Shown here: piece by piece, positions 45,029 through 54,778 of the stretch
How the letters are laid out: each line of letters starts with the position of its first letter
How positions within the stretch are numbered: the stretch's first letter is position 1
Source: Nostoc sp. KVJ20
Lineage (GTDB): Bacteria; Cyanobacteriota; Cyanobacteriia; Cyanobacteriales; Nostocaceae
DNA: 64,000 nt
Reading direction: 5' to 3'
Assembly (NCBI RefSeq): GCF_001712795.1
Contig: NZ_KV757671.1
Location: 30,948-94,947, forward strand
The notes under the pieces: generated by a model
Told to the model about the DNA's origin: nothing
The model's input: only the letters and a program-made list of their open reading frames with translations
Database searches by the model: none
Translations under genes and position numbers: made by a program

Positions 45029-45640
45029 ATGATCGCCCTAACAAACACATTAGTAAAAAAAGTAGCGGAACCACAACAGCTAGATATTATTGATTTACAT
45101 GACTCGAAGCGGGCTGATTTTTTACAAGAAGTAATTGAAGGCTTAGAAGACGGTATATTAATTTTAAGCCAAGCTGGTGAAGTAGTTCATACTAATGCAT
45201 CTGCTCATCGTCTTTGTTGTCAATTCAATCAAGATAATTGCAACGACAACTTTGTACCACAAGTTATCTGGGAGCTTTGTAAATCCTTACTTAGCAGTCG
45301 GCATTTATTTTCTGATAAGCTAATCATTCTATCAGATGAGATTGTGTTGGATAAGTCAAATGTTTTTCGTGTTAGGGTGAGACTGCTAGATTTAGATGGG
45401 TTTGAAGTGCCTTGTTTGTTAGTGACTATCGAAAATCAGTATGAGTCCTTGAAAAGTTTAGCAATCACTGAAGTTAAAAAATTTGACTTGACGCCGCGAG
45501 AAGCTGAAATTTGGTTTCTCTATAGAAACAACTACAGCTACAAAGAAATTGCCACTAAGCTTTACATCACCATAAACACAGTGAAAAAGCACATGAAAAA
45601 TATTCACACCAAGCGACAAGCATATCTTGCAGTTGAATAG
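45029..45640 (+). CDS. PAS-like + LuxR-type HTH transcriptional regulator
   Basis: C-terminal LTPREAEIWFLYRNNYSYKEIATKLYITINTVKKHMKNIHTKRQ. Confidence 0.85.
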   Translation: MIALTNTLVKKVAEPQQLDIIDLHDSKRADFLQEVIEGLEDGILILSQAGEVVHTNASAHRLCCQFNQDNCNDNFVPQVIWELCKSLLSSRHLFSDKLIILSDEIVLDKSNVFRVRVRLLDLDGFEVPCLLVTIENQYESLKSLAITEVKKFDLTPREAEIWFLYRNNYSYKEIATKLYITINTVKKHMKNIHTKRQAYLAVE

Positions 45641-45852
45641 TAGCAATAAAACAGGAGTCAGAATTCAGGAGTCAGAATTCATGAATTCAGAAGTAAAACA
45701 AACTTTATACCTGGCGTTGAGAAGAATATAATAGGTAGATGTAATTAAATGTAAGATAAATCTTTTGTTCGTAGTGAGGGATTTATCACTTTATACAAGG
45801 TTCTAAATGACTAGAGCCACTTACTACGAGCTTTGATTTAGTGAAGCCTTTC

Positions 45853-46335
45853 TTACGGAGATTCAGGAGTTTGTTGCAGACGTAATAAGGTATTGTAAAC
45901 CTGCCGTTTTAAAAGATTGTTATTTTGTAGCTCAATAGTAATTTTGTTGAACTGATCAATGCTTAAACCGTTATCTTCGACAATTTTTTGAGAGCGAGTA
46001 CAGTAATTTACTGCGATATCTTGAGCCTTTCTAGGAAGACCATTTATGCTGTTAGAGTCATTACAAACAATCTTAGGAATTTCTCCATTGCCAATCAGTT
46101 TTTTAATTTCTTCAAAGGCATTTTGACGTGCTGGCTCCATTGCTAGCACGGCTTGAGCGTAGCTATTGATTTCAGTGTTGTCAACTATTGGTGCTGGAGT
46201 TTGACCATAAGCTTTTGAACTCGGTGAAAAAGCTTGAGAAATCACACTTGCAGTAGCGATCGCGCCAAAAAAGAATGTTTGGTAAAGGATTCGCTTTCGG
46301 CTAGATCGGGAAAATAAATCGGAAATTTTCTTCAT
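45853..46335 (-). CDS. DUF4168-like secreted protein
   Basis: Signal peptide; INSYAQAVLAMEPARQNAFEEIKKLI...YCTRSQKIVEDNGLSIDQFNKITIELQNN. Confidence 0.75.
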   Translation of the reverse strand: MKKISDLFSRSSRKRILYQTFFFGAIATASVISQAFSPSSKAYGQTPAPIVDNTEINSYAQAVLAMEPARQNAFEEIKKLIGNGEIPKIVCNDSNSINGLPRKAQDIAVNYCTRSQKIVEDNGLSIDQFNKITIELQNNNLLKRQVYNTLLRLQQTPESP

Positions 46336-46444
46336 ATAGTGTGTGACGCAGAACTACATCAGGGATATTATAAGGACTTTGAATTATTTTCGGAGTTGGA
46401 AGTTCCGGCAACTGCTCAATACATCAAGTTTTTACATTTGATTG

Positions 46445-47434
46445 TCAATTTTCTCGGCATACTTGGCAAAGTTCGATTATTTTAGTCTGGAGTGTTGACA
46501 TTTCTGATGCTCCTTGCTTGAGGCTCACTTCTAACTCCAATAGCAGGGGTAAGCAATAGATTAACTGTTGCACAGAAAGTAGTCTGATTTCTTGCTGTAA
46601 GAAGTAGATCCGTTTGGGATTACCGATATCAGCAGCCTTAGCGATCGCTTGTTGATTGCGCTCACCACTTTCTATCATAATCTTGACCCATAGCCAGGTG
46701 CGAAATTGTCCAATCAGTGTGGCAACTATCCGTAATCCCGGTTCGGAAGCATTGCCCAAATCTGCCAAGGTTGTCAAAGCTTTAGCTGTATCTCCTGTTC
46801 TAATTGCTGCTGCTAATTGTAAGCTATTTTGAGTAGTATTTCTTACTAACTTTGTAACAGTATCTACGTCTAAAGGCTTATTGCTTCCTTGGGCATATAG
46901 CCGCAATTTCTCTAACTCATTGTAGAGAAGTCGTGTATCATTTCCAACGGATTCTGCCAACAACTGGGCAGTATTGGCAGTCAGTTTCACACCCACAGTC
47001 TGGGCTGCTTGATTAACAGATTGCACCAGTAATTCTGTTTTCCAAGGGGGAATGAGGGGAAATTCTCGGAATTCGGTAGCAAACTGTTTTAACAATTTTG
47101 TGGATTTGAGTCGTTCATCTGGCTTATTGCGGCTGGTGAGCAATAAAAATGAGTTGTCGGGGATGACAGGTAGCGATCGCCCCAATTCTGCCAACACGTT
47201 CTCTGGACAGTGCTGGCATAGAGTTGTATTTATCAGCCATACCAAGCGCCCACCAGCCCCAAAAGTGGGTGTCATGACTTGATTTAACCCCTGGATAGCA
47301 GCATCAGCTTGATCTGGGGAGAATGAAGTGTAATTAAAACTTATCCAGTTTGGATCGAGGACGCGATCGCGCAGCATAGCGATCGCCTTTTCCATCGCAA
47401 AATCATCTTCACCCCAGTAAACATAGATTGGCAT
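46445..47434 (-). CDS. holA: DNA polymerase III subunit delta
   Basis: YVYWGEDDFAMEKAI, SRNKPDERLKSTKLLKQFA, LLAESVGNDTRLLYNELEKLRLYA. Confidence 0.9.
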   Translation of the reverse strand: MPIYVYWGEDDFAMEKAIAMLRDRVLDPNWISFNYTSFSPDQADAAIQGLNQVMTPTFGAGGRLVWLINTTLCQHCPENVLAELGRSLPVIPDNSFLLLTSRNKPDERLKSTKLLKQFATEFREFPLIPPWKTELLVQSVNQAAQTVGVKLTANTAQLLAESVGNDTRLLYNELEKLRLYAQGSNKPLDVDTVTKLVRNTTQNSLQLAAAIRTGDTAKALTTLADLGNASEPGLRIVATLIGQFRTWLWVKIMIESGERNQQAIAKAADIGNPKRIYFLQQEIRLLSVQQLIYCLPLLLELEVSLKQGASEMSTLQTKIIELCQVCREN

Positions 47435-47457
47435 AGATAAATCTCATAATAGATGGA

Positions 47458-47588
47458 CATGGGGCATGGGGCATTGGGCATTGGGCATTGGTTATTTATT
47501 TCTCCCTCATCTCCCTCATCTCCCTCATCTCCCTCATCCGCCTCTTTCCCATGCCCAATGCCCAATGCCCAATGCCCAATGCCCAATC
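47458..47588. repeat. Inverted pair of STRR arrays, (GGGCATT)n and (AATGCCC)n, enclosing (ATCTCCCTC)n
   Basis: ggggcatggggcattgggcattgggcattgg ... tctccctcatctccctcatctccctc ... catgcccaatgcccaatgcccaatgcccaatgcccaat. Confidence 0.9.
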
Positions 47589-47675
47589 TAAAAAACTAAA
47601 TACTTTTAAAATCATTCTGTTAATTGGGGTAATTTTCCCTAAAATCTATCAAGTGAGAGCGTGAGGCTATAAAGA

Positions 47676-48464
47676 TTGGACGACAACTATCAAACTTACT
47701 TAAATCGGTTGGCACGACTGACGCTGCCAGAAGCCTACAGATCCCAAGCCCAGCATATTCAGGAATCTTCTAAATTTCAGCCACATTCTGGGTTGAGACA
47801 AGCAGCGTCTTTTCCTGGCTATACGCTAATTACACCGCCGGCAGAAGAAGAATCACAAAACTCTGCTTTCTATACCAAATTACAAACTTACCAACAGGAA
47901 CTTTTACAGTTGCCTGTAGGCCGTGATTTGATTGTACCTCTAGCTCCTGCTAGCTTCCACGTGACTTTAGCGGATTTAATTTGGGACAGTGCTTATCTTG
48001 ACGCCTGCGAAAAAAATCCTAAATTTGACGAGGAATTACACTCTTGTTTAGCCGAAACCTTTCAGCAATATCAACAATTGATGACAAACAAGAGTCATCC
48101 GATTAAATGGCAAATGCTAGGGCTGATACTGATGCCAAGAGCTATAGCCGTTTGTTTAGTACCTCAAGATGAACGCTGCTACGAGGAAATTATTAAATTT
48201 CGCCGAACAATTTATCAAAATCCCAAGTTAATGGCCTTGGGTATTGAGCAGCATTATCATTTTACAGCCCACGTTACATTAGCCTATTTTGGGGAGGTTT
48301 CATCTGACTTAGACCGCGTAAATTTCAGCACCATGCTTTCTCAATTGAATGAAAATTGGCTGTTGAATTTGCCAGAATTTTTGATCAATCGCGTTGAATT
48401 GCGAAAGTTTGACAACATGACACGCTATTATCGTGAACCAGATTGGCCGATTTTAGATTTTTAA
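47676..48464 (+). CDS. 2H-phosphoesterase superfamily protein (DUF1868-like)
   Basis: Two HxT motifs: SFHVTLADLIW and TAHVTLAYFGE. Confidence 0.75.
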   Translation: MDDNYQTYLNRLARLTLPEAYRSQAQHIQESSKFQPHSGLRQAASFPGYTLITPPAEEESQNSAFYTKLQTYQQELLQLPVGRDLIVPLAPASFHVTLADLIWDSAYLDACEKNPKFDEELHSCLAETFQQYQQLMTNKSHPIKWQMLGLILMPRAIAVCLVPQDERCYEEIIKFRRTIYQNPKLMALGIEQHYHFTAHVTLAYFGEVSSDLDRVNFSTMLSQLNENWLLNLPEFLINRVELRKFDNMTRYYREPDWPILDF

Positions 48465-48578
48465 GTAATTAGTTAGTAGTTAGTAGTTAGTAGTCAGTAG
48501 TTTCCATTCACTCACTGACAACTGACTACTGATTATTAGTTATGTCTGCCTAACAATACTATAAATCAAATCTCCAGC

Positions 48579-49364
48579 CTAAAATTCCGGTTGCTGATAA
48601 CCGAGGTAAATAGCTTCTAAAAATACATCAGGTGTAACACCTTCTGGCAACTTTTCTAAATTAATAATAGCTACAACTTGCTCGGCTAACTTTAGAGATA
48701 ATGAGGCTCTTGCCTTTAATGACAATGCGCCACGCCGCTGCAAATACTCACGAATAACAGCAAAATCATCTGGCATCAATGGCGATAAATCGGCAATTTG
48801 TACTAACTGTTCACGGAGTAACTTTGCCTGTTCTGAAATTGTTAATGTAGGAGATATAGTAGGTGTTTGGGCTTGAATCACAATTGTACCAGCAGCCAAA
48901 TCACCTAAGCGCTTTTCACGGCTACCCAACATAATTAAAAAAGCGCCAATAAACAAAGTTTCATCAAAGGGTCGCAGTAAAGCACGTAGCGTTGCTTGTT
49001 GTAGCCCGATCAGTCTACCATCATCTCGAACTACGCGAATTTTAGCAAACCGTTTACCAGGAGTTTGTCCAAACCATAAGGTTTCAAAAAATATAAAATA
49101 CCCGACGTAAATTGCAAAGCCGATCAGGAAGAAAATTGCTATTAACCAAAGTCCTAAATTCTGAGCATTCGTAATCAAGTCTTCAAAAAAATTGAACAGT
49201 TGAGTAGAAAAGACAGTCCAGGTAAGAAAAAATACAAGCAAGGTTACAGTCAAAACTGTATAGTCAATTAGCAGTGCCAAGGCTCGATTACCGATTCCTG
49301 CTAGAGTGAATTCCAACTCTACACTTTCTGGAGTCTGGAATGTGATGCGATTAAAAAAGCGCAT
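48579..49364 (-). CDS. RDD family membrane protein
   Basis: GNRALALLIDYTVL, TLWFGQTPGKRFAKIRVVRDDG. Confidence 0.9.
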   Translation of the reverse strand: MRFFNRITFQTPESVELEFTLAGIGNRALALLIDYTVLTVTLLVFFLTWTVFSTQLFNFFEDLITNAQNLGLWLIAIFFLIGFAIYVGYFIFFETLWFGQTPGKRFAKIRVVRDDGRLIGLQQATLRALLRPFDETLFIGAFLIMLGSREKRLGDLAAGTIVIQAQTPTISPTLTISEQAKLLREQLVQIADLSPLMPDDFAVIREYLQRRGALSLKARASLSLKLAEQVVAIINLEKLPEGVTPDVFLEAIYLGYQQPEF

Positions 49365-49421
49365 ATTTTAACTAATTCAAAATTAATAGAGTTGGATTAA
49401 GGTGTTAAATTAACAAAAATC

Positions 49422-50255
49422 TTACAAGGGAGGTTCTCGTAATTGCAAACCTAGACCTTCACGCCGACTACGCAAGTCCAAGTATAAAACAGCTTTTAGT
49501 GCTTGCCAGAATGGCATAACTAAAATTCCACCTATCAAGCTTCCAACCCAAGAAATAAAATACACAATTGAGTAGATAGTAGAACCTGGCTCAAGCCTTA
49601 TTAGGAATAAGCTAGGTATATAGTTTAATACAAACACCAACGGCAATGTCACAATAAAAGCAACTAAAACAACGCCCTGAATGCGAAATACTGAGGCTTT
49701 AGTTAACTCCCAACTTCTGGCAACACTTTCGCCACCATTGATATTTTCTTCAACTGCTAAAGGCACTTCAGCTATTATCCAACGAGAGTAAAACCAGGTT
49801 AGTCCTAAGAGCACAACAACTACGGTTACAATTATTGCCAATGTGGTTACGACTATAATGCTGGAAGTACCTAATATTCCTCCTAATACTACTCCGATCA
49901 AGCCAGCTAGCACACCACCTATGATCGCCATTCCAAAATAAATTAAAAGCAAAGATATTGCTACTTGAAAACCAACTCTCAAAAATGACCAAAGACGCGG
50001 ATTAATATGGTTCTTGGCAGTTTGAACACCTTCCGGCTGATAAATCAATTCTCCAAAAGCCAAGCGTGAAATTAGTCCAGAAATGGCTGCATATTTTGCC
50101 CAGCCATAAATCGGAACTAGAATCCACAAGTGAGCGATCGCAGCTAGATTAAGATAAGTCTTCAGATGAGAACGATACAACCGCACCGCAGCACTGACAA
50201 CATTACCGATACTCAGTGGTTGTATCTGACCAGAAGATCCAAAGTTTTCAGACAT
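49422..50255 (-). CDS. Multi-pass membrane protein, conserved hypothetical
   Basis: IGNVVSAAVRLYRSHLKTYL; SVARSWELTK; several TM segments. Confidence 0.75.
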   Translation of the reverse strand: MSENFGSSGQIQPLSIGNVVSAAVRLYRSHLKTYLNLAAIAHLWILVPIYGWAKYAAISGLISRLAFGELIYQPEGVQTAKNHINPRLWSFLRVGFQVAISLLLIYFGMAIIGGVLAGLIGVVLGGILGTSSIIVVTTLAIIVTVVVVLLGLTWFYSRWIIAEVPLAVEENINGGESVARSWELTKASVFRIQGVVLVAFIVTLPLVFVLNYIPSLFLIRLEPGSTIYSIVYFISWVGSLIGGILVMPFWQALKAVLYLDLRSRREGLGLQLREPPL

Positions 50256-50320
50256 AATGGCACATTTTCCTTGAAATTACGGAGATGAATTTGAGGCTAT
50301 CTTAAGCTAAGTTAAACTCA

Positions 50321-51289
50321 GTGTTCCCAAAATTCATGAATATTCAACGTTGGATTGCGCGACGAGAACCAAATTGGCAGCGTTTGGATGCCCTATTAAG
50401 GCAGATAGAAAAAAAAGGGCTAAAGTCCTTACAGGCAGCAGAAATTAGAGAGTTAGCGAGTTTGTATCGTTCCGTAGCAGCAGACTTGGCACGTGCCCGC
50501 ACTCAGCAAATCGGTAATACTTTGATTCAAAGTTTACAATCTTTAACAACTCGTGCGTACACGCAGATTTACCAAGGTTCGCGGCGACAAGAATGGCAGG
50601 CGATTCTAGAATTTTACCGCTGGGGATTACCATCTGTAGTCCAGAAAACATTTGTATACATTGCTGCTGCAACGGCTCTGTTTCTACTGGGGGGATTAGT
50701 GGCTTGGTGGTATTCTTGGCAAAACCCCAGCTTCATGCCTTTAATCGTACCTGAAAACTTGATTACCAAGGTGCGAGATGAGCAAAAATTATGGATGGGG
50801 TCAATTGTCGGCATTGAACCTCTGGCATCCAGCGGTATTATGATCAATAACCTAGCGGTGTCTTTTGGGGCTGTTGCCGGTGGGATCACTGCTGGGCTAT
50901 ACACAGCTTATTTGATGGTATTTAATGGCTTATTAATTGGTGCTGTTAGCACTTTGGTTGCTCAAAATAATCTAGCTTATCCTTTTTGGGCCTTTGTATT
51001 TCCGCATGGTTCCTTAGAATTACCTGCGATATTTTTTGCTGGGGGTGCGGGATTTTTATTAGCAAGAGCAATTTTATTTCCTGGTAAATATCGCCGTGGA
51101 GATGCACTAAAGTTTTACGGTTCTCAGGCAGTGCAGCTAGTATTTGGGATTGTACCGATGCTGATTATTGCTGGTGCGATCGAAGGCTTCTTTTCACCTA
51201 ATCCCAGCGTACCTGATGCCATTAAATATCTGGCAGGAATAGGATTATTTATACTTTTGGTAATGTATTGTAGCCGCAAGAAAGCATAA
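50321..51289 (+). CDS. Stage II sporulation protein M (SpoIIM)-family membrane protein
   Basis: ELASLYRSVAADLARAR; MINNLAVSFGAVAGGITAG; FPHGSLELPAIFFAGGAGF. Confidence 0.88.
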   Translation: MFPKFMNIQRWIARREPNWQRLDALLRQIEKKGLKSLQAAEIRELASLYRSVAADLARARTQQIGNTLIQSLQSLTTRAYTQIYQGSRRQEWQAILEFYRWGLPSVVQKTFVYIAAATALFLLGGLVAWWYSWQNPSFMPLIVPENLITKVRDEQKLWMGSIVGIEPLASSGIMINNLAVSFGAVAGGITAGLYTAYLMVFNGLLIGAVSTLVAQNNLAYPFWAFVFPHGSLELPAIFFAGGAGFLLARAILFPGKYRRGDALKFYGSQAVQLVFGIVPMLIIAGAIEGFFSPNPSVPDAIKYLAGIGLFILLVMYCSRKKA

Positions 51290-51694
51290 AATAATTAGCA
51301 AAAAAAACGTTAGGACGAAGTTAAATTTATAGTTTACTGTCTACTTCAGGGTGTTTTTCTCCTCTGGCTAATATTTGGTTGGAACACTTAAATCGACAGT
51401 TGTAGCCGTAGTCATACAGGTTATGACAGTGTTGATTTCTCAAAGTCCTGAAACAACTGGGTTTTTACTCAGTACTTAGCTATATATAAGAATCCGCTTT
51501 GATTTCTGAACTAATTTGCGTAGGCAGGCAATAGGGAATAGGCAATCTTGCTACAGTCAAGAAAGCTTCTTAGTTGTACTGAGTTTTTTCACCAAATCAA
51601 ATATGAGTCCTATATTCACTCCCATTATGAGTAAGGGTGGGTTCCTCCTGCCTTGTTTACGACACGCTCTTGCGTTCGACCTCCTGAAAAACAC

Positions 51695-52186
51695 CTACAA
51701 CTGATAAGAAGCCGTCAAAGCCACTGCTAAAGCATCCGCAGCATCATCAGGCTTAGGAATCTCATCTAAATCCAACTCCCGCGCCACCGCTTCTTGCACT
51801 TCCGACTTATCGGCATTGCCATATCCTGTTAAAGCTTGTTTAATTTGAGCAGGAGTAAATTCTACATAGGGAAGACGACGCTGACCCAATACCAAAATGA
51901 CTATACCCCGCGCTTGTGCAACCAGGATTGTACTTGACATACGATAGAAGAATAGTTTCTCGATCGCAACCAAATCCGGTTTAAATTCCTCCATCACGGT
52001 GTGTAAATCATCGAATAAGGTACATAGGCGCTGTCCCATTTCTACATCTGCCGATGTTTTAATTACTCCAAAATCCAGCATATTTACTGTAGTCTCTTGC
52101 ACCTTTTTGGGATTTTGTATGCAGCTAATTGCCCCAAATCCTAAAATTGCTAGTCCTGGATCTAACCCTAAAATTCGTTTTTCCAT
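51695..52186 (-). CDS. ruvC: Crossover junction endodeoxyribonuclease RuvC
   Basis: [52 protein letters not shown]. Confidence 0.93.
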   Translation of the reverse strand: MEKRILGLDPGLAILGFGAISCIQNPKKVQETTVNMLDFGVIKTSADVEMGQRLCTLFDDLHTVMEEFKPDLVAIEKLFFYRMSSTILVAQARGIVILVLGQRRLPYVEFTPAQIKQALTGYGNADKSEVQEAVARELDLDEIPKPDDAADALAVALTASYQL

Positions 52187-52361
52187 CAAATTCACTTTTA
52201 CCAAACCAGGGTATTGTTTAACTAGGAATACTGGCAATCTTGACCACTTGCTCTTAAGTCTAATGGGATTGACAAATATAATAGTTTCACGCCTAGGGTT
52301 TTAAACCAAGTGGTGTACATTTTCTGTTAATTATTGTTTGTAGCACTGCTCCGAATCAGGT

Positions 52362-53744
52362 ATGTCAATTGGTTTTCTTAGACAAGCCCTCAAAGCCCTG
52401 CAAAAGCAGTCGCGTTCTCGTACTTCCTATCGGGTTAACCAGTGGTTCAAATGGTTATCCCCTGGACTATCGGTAAAACGTTGGTTGTTGATCAGTGTTG
52501 GGGGTGTACTGCTGGCGAGTTTGGGGTTAGCGATTTGGATTAAGCTGACCCCAATTTTTTGGATGATCGAGTTGGTTAGGGGTTTCCTAGGAGTAATCAC
52601 CAACATCCTACCCAACTATATCAGTGGCCCTTTGGTGCTGCTTGGTGGTTTGCTGTTGGTGCTTTGGGGGCAAACTCGCACCGTAGGCTCAATTACTAAG
52701 GTACTGAGAGCAGAAGGTGGCGAGGAACTCATTGATGTCTTGATGGCTCATCGTCGATTGTACCGAGGCCCGAAAATAGTAGTAATTGGTGGTGGTACAG
52801 GACTTTCTACGTTGTTGAGGGGATTGAAAACCTACAGCGCTAATATTACTGCGATTGTAACTGTAGCCGATGATGGTGGATCTTCTGGACGATTGCGCCA
52901 AGAATTTGGAGTCTTACCACCAGGGGATATTCGCAATTGTTTGGCTGCACTAGCAGATGAAGAAAAGTTATTAACAGAATTGTTTCAATACCGTTTTCGG
53001 GCTGGAGATGGATTAACGGGTCACAGTTTTGGCAATTTGTTTTTAACGGCAATGAGTGATATTACTGGAGATTTAGAACAAGCAGTTGCAGCCAGTTCTA
53101 AAGTGCTAGCAGTGCGGGGACAAGTACTACCAGCTACTCTCAGTGATGTTCACCTCTGGGCAGAATTAGCCGATGGTCGTCGTATTGACGGGGAGTCTAG
53201 CATTCCCAAAGCTGGCGGTAAAATTGTCAAAATTGGCTGCATTCCAGCTAATCCTCCGGCGGTACCAGCAGCTATTAAGGCACTTAAAGAAGCTGATTAC
53301 ATTATCATTGGGCCAGGTAGCCTTTATACAAGCCTGATTCCTAATTTACTAGTACCAGAAATTGCCGATGCGATCGCTCAAACAGATGCCCCCCGTATTT
53401 ATATCTGCAATATAATGACTCAACCAGGTGAAACTGAAGGCTACACTGTTGCCGATCACATCAGAGCAATTGATGCTGCTTGTGGAGAAAGACGGCTATT
53501 CGATGCTGTATTAATACATAAAAAATCGCCATCAGAGCAATCACTCATCCGCTACGCTCAACAAAACTCCCATCCTGTTTTCCTCGATAGAGAAGCTGTA
53601 ATTCAGCTAGGGCGAAGAATTGTTCCAGCTAATGTTTTGTATGAAGATGAAACGGGTTTTGTACGTCACAATCCCCAGAAACTAGCACAAGTGTTATTGC
53701 GCTGGTACGGTAGAGGCAATCACGGAAGAAAAGATGTTTCTTGA
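52362..53744 (+). CDS. YvcK/CofD family gluconeogenesis factor
   Basis: [67 protein letters not shown]. Confidence 0.92.
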   Translation: MSIGFLRQALKALQKQSRSRTSYRVNQWFKWLSPGLSVKRWLLISVGGVLLASLGLAIWIKLTPIFWMIELVRGFLGVITNILPNYISGPLVLLGGLLLVLWGQTRTVGSITKVLRAEGGEELIDVLMAHRRLYRGPKIVVIGGGTGLSTLLRGLKTYSANITAIVTVADDGGSSGRLRQEFGVLPPGDIRNCLAALADEEKLLTELFQYRFRAGDGLTGHSFGNLFLTAMSDITGDLEQAVAASSKVLAVRGQVLPATLSDVHLWAELADGRRIDGESSIPKAGGKIVKIGCIPANPPAVPAAIKALKEADYIIIGPGSLYTSLIPNLLVPEIADAIAQTDAPRIYICNIMTQPGETEGYTVADHIRAIDAACGERRLFDAVLIHKKSPSEQSLIRYAQQNSHPVFLDREAVIQLGRRIVPANVLYEDETGFVRHNPQKLAQVLLRWYGRGNHGRKDVS

Positions 53745-54257
53745 GAAGTAGTTAACAGCAGAGGCTTTAGCCTTAAAATCTTACATAACAAGGCTTTTGG
53801 CATTTCCTCGCTGAAAGAATGATAACAGTATTTTTTGCTATCAATTATCATTCTTTGTGCGAGGTTTTACTGTGGTTGGAATATGTTCCTGTTTCAATAC
53901 TTCTCGGATAAGCATTTTGAACTCGGAATTGGGTTTTGGGAAAAGGTTAAAGGTTTTTTCTTTCCCCTTACCCCTTACCCTTTTCCCCAAAACCCGACAA
54001 GTATTGGTTCCTATTTAATCGCTTCCTCCATTCGATAATTCAGTTTGTGCTAGTCAGTATGATGACGATCGCAATCGTACTTGCTTGGAGTGCGATCGCT
54101 CACCCTCAAGCGCCAACTGGGGATCTATTCTCTTCTCACATGGCTACTGTTTTGGGCATTAAAATATTCTCGCCTTAAAACTCTATCCTTTCATGGGTAG
54201 AGTATTCTGAATTCTGAATTCTGAATTCTGACTCCTGTTTTATTCTTTGGTAGTCCC

Positions 54258-54707
54258 TTAAGTCTGATTATTTTTTGCCATTAACTGGATCATTTGCAGA
54301 CAATCACAAGCGATCGCATTTTCTGGGTCAAATTTGAGTGCTTGTTGCCAAGATGCGATCGCTTCTCGAAACTCTCCTTGTAATGCCCATAGTTTCCCCG
54401 CTAAGGCATGGAAGTCTGCATTGCTGGAATACAAAGCAATAGCTTGATTGTTGTGCATTGCTGCTTCAGAATAACGTCCTTGTGATAATAAATACAGCGC
54501 TTCTCTGTGATCCCAAATAGCTTGGTCGTGCAGAGAGAATAAATCAGATAAGTCTACCTTGCAGCGTTTGCAAGTTATGGATGGGGCATTGAGCATTGGG
54601 CATTGGGCATTGGTTATCTCTCTTGTCTCCTTGTCTCCCTCATTTTTCCCTGTTTCCCTGCTACCTTTTGTTGGACGATAAATTGCTCCACAGACAGGAC
54701 ATTTCAT
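54258..54707 (-). CDS. Zinc-ribbon + TPR protein with repeat-derived insertion in the ribbon; downstream of hsp70
   Basis: CPVCGAIYRP...TCKRCKVDLSDLF then TPR-like ALYLLSQGRYSEAAMHNNQAIALYSSNADFHALAGKLWALQGEFREAIASWQQALKFDP. Confidence 0.8.
   Translation of the reverse strand: MKCPVCGAIYRPTKGSRETGKNEGDKETREITNAQCPMLNAPSITCKRCKVDLSDLFSLHDQAIWDHREALYLLSQGRYSEAAMHNNQAIALYSSNADFHALAGKLWALQGEFREAIASWQQALKFDPENAIACDCLQMIQLMAKNNQT
54579..54670. repeat. STRR block inside zinc-ribbon/TPR CDS
   Basis: ggggcattgagcattgggcattgggcattgg...cttgtctccttgtctccctcatttttccctgtttccctg; encodes KGSRETGKNEGDKETREITNAQCPMLNAPSI. Confidence 0.9.
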
Positions 54708-54778
54708 AGTTATTTCATATAGATGTTCAATAATTGCCATGCCCCATGCCCAATTCCCTATTCCCAATTCCCTATTCC

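Noticed and set aside
47341-47586. 81-aa [32 protein letters not shown]...
   Set aside because: Translation of a heptamer/nonamer repeat array running into holA; not a plausible gene.
47458-47588. Regularly spaced short repeats as a CRISPR array
   Set aside because: The heptamers are contiguous with no unique spacers and no cas genes lie nearby; they match cyanobacterial short tandem repeats.
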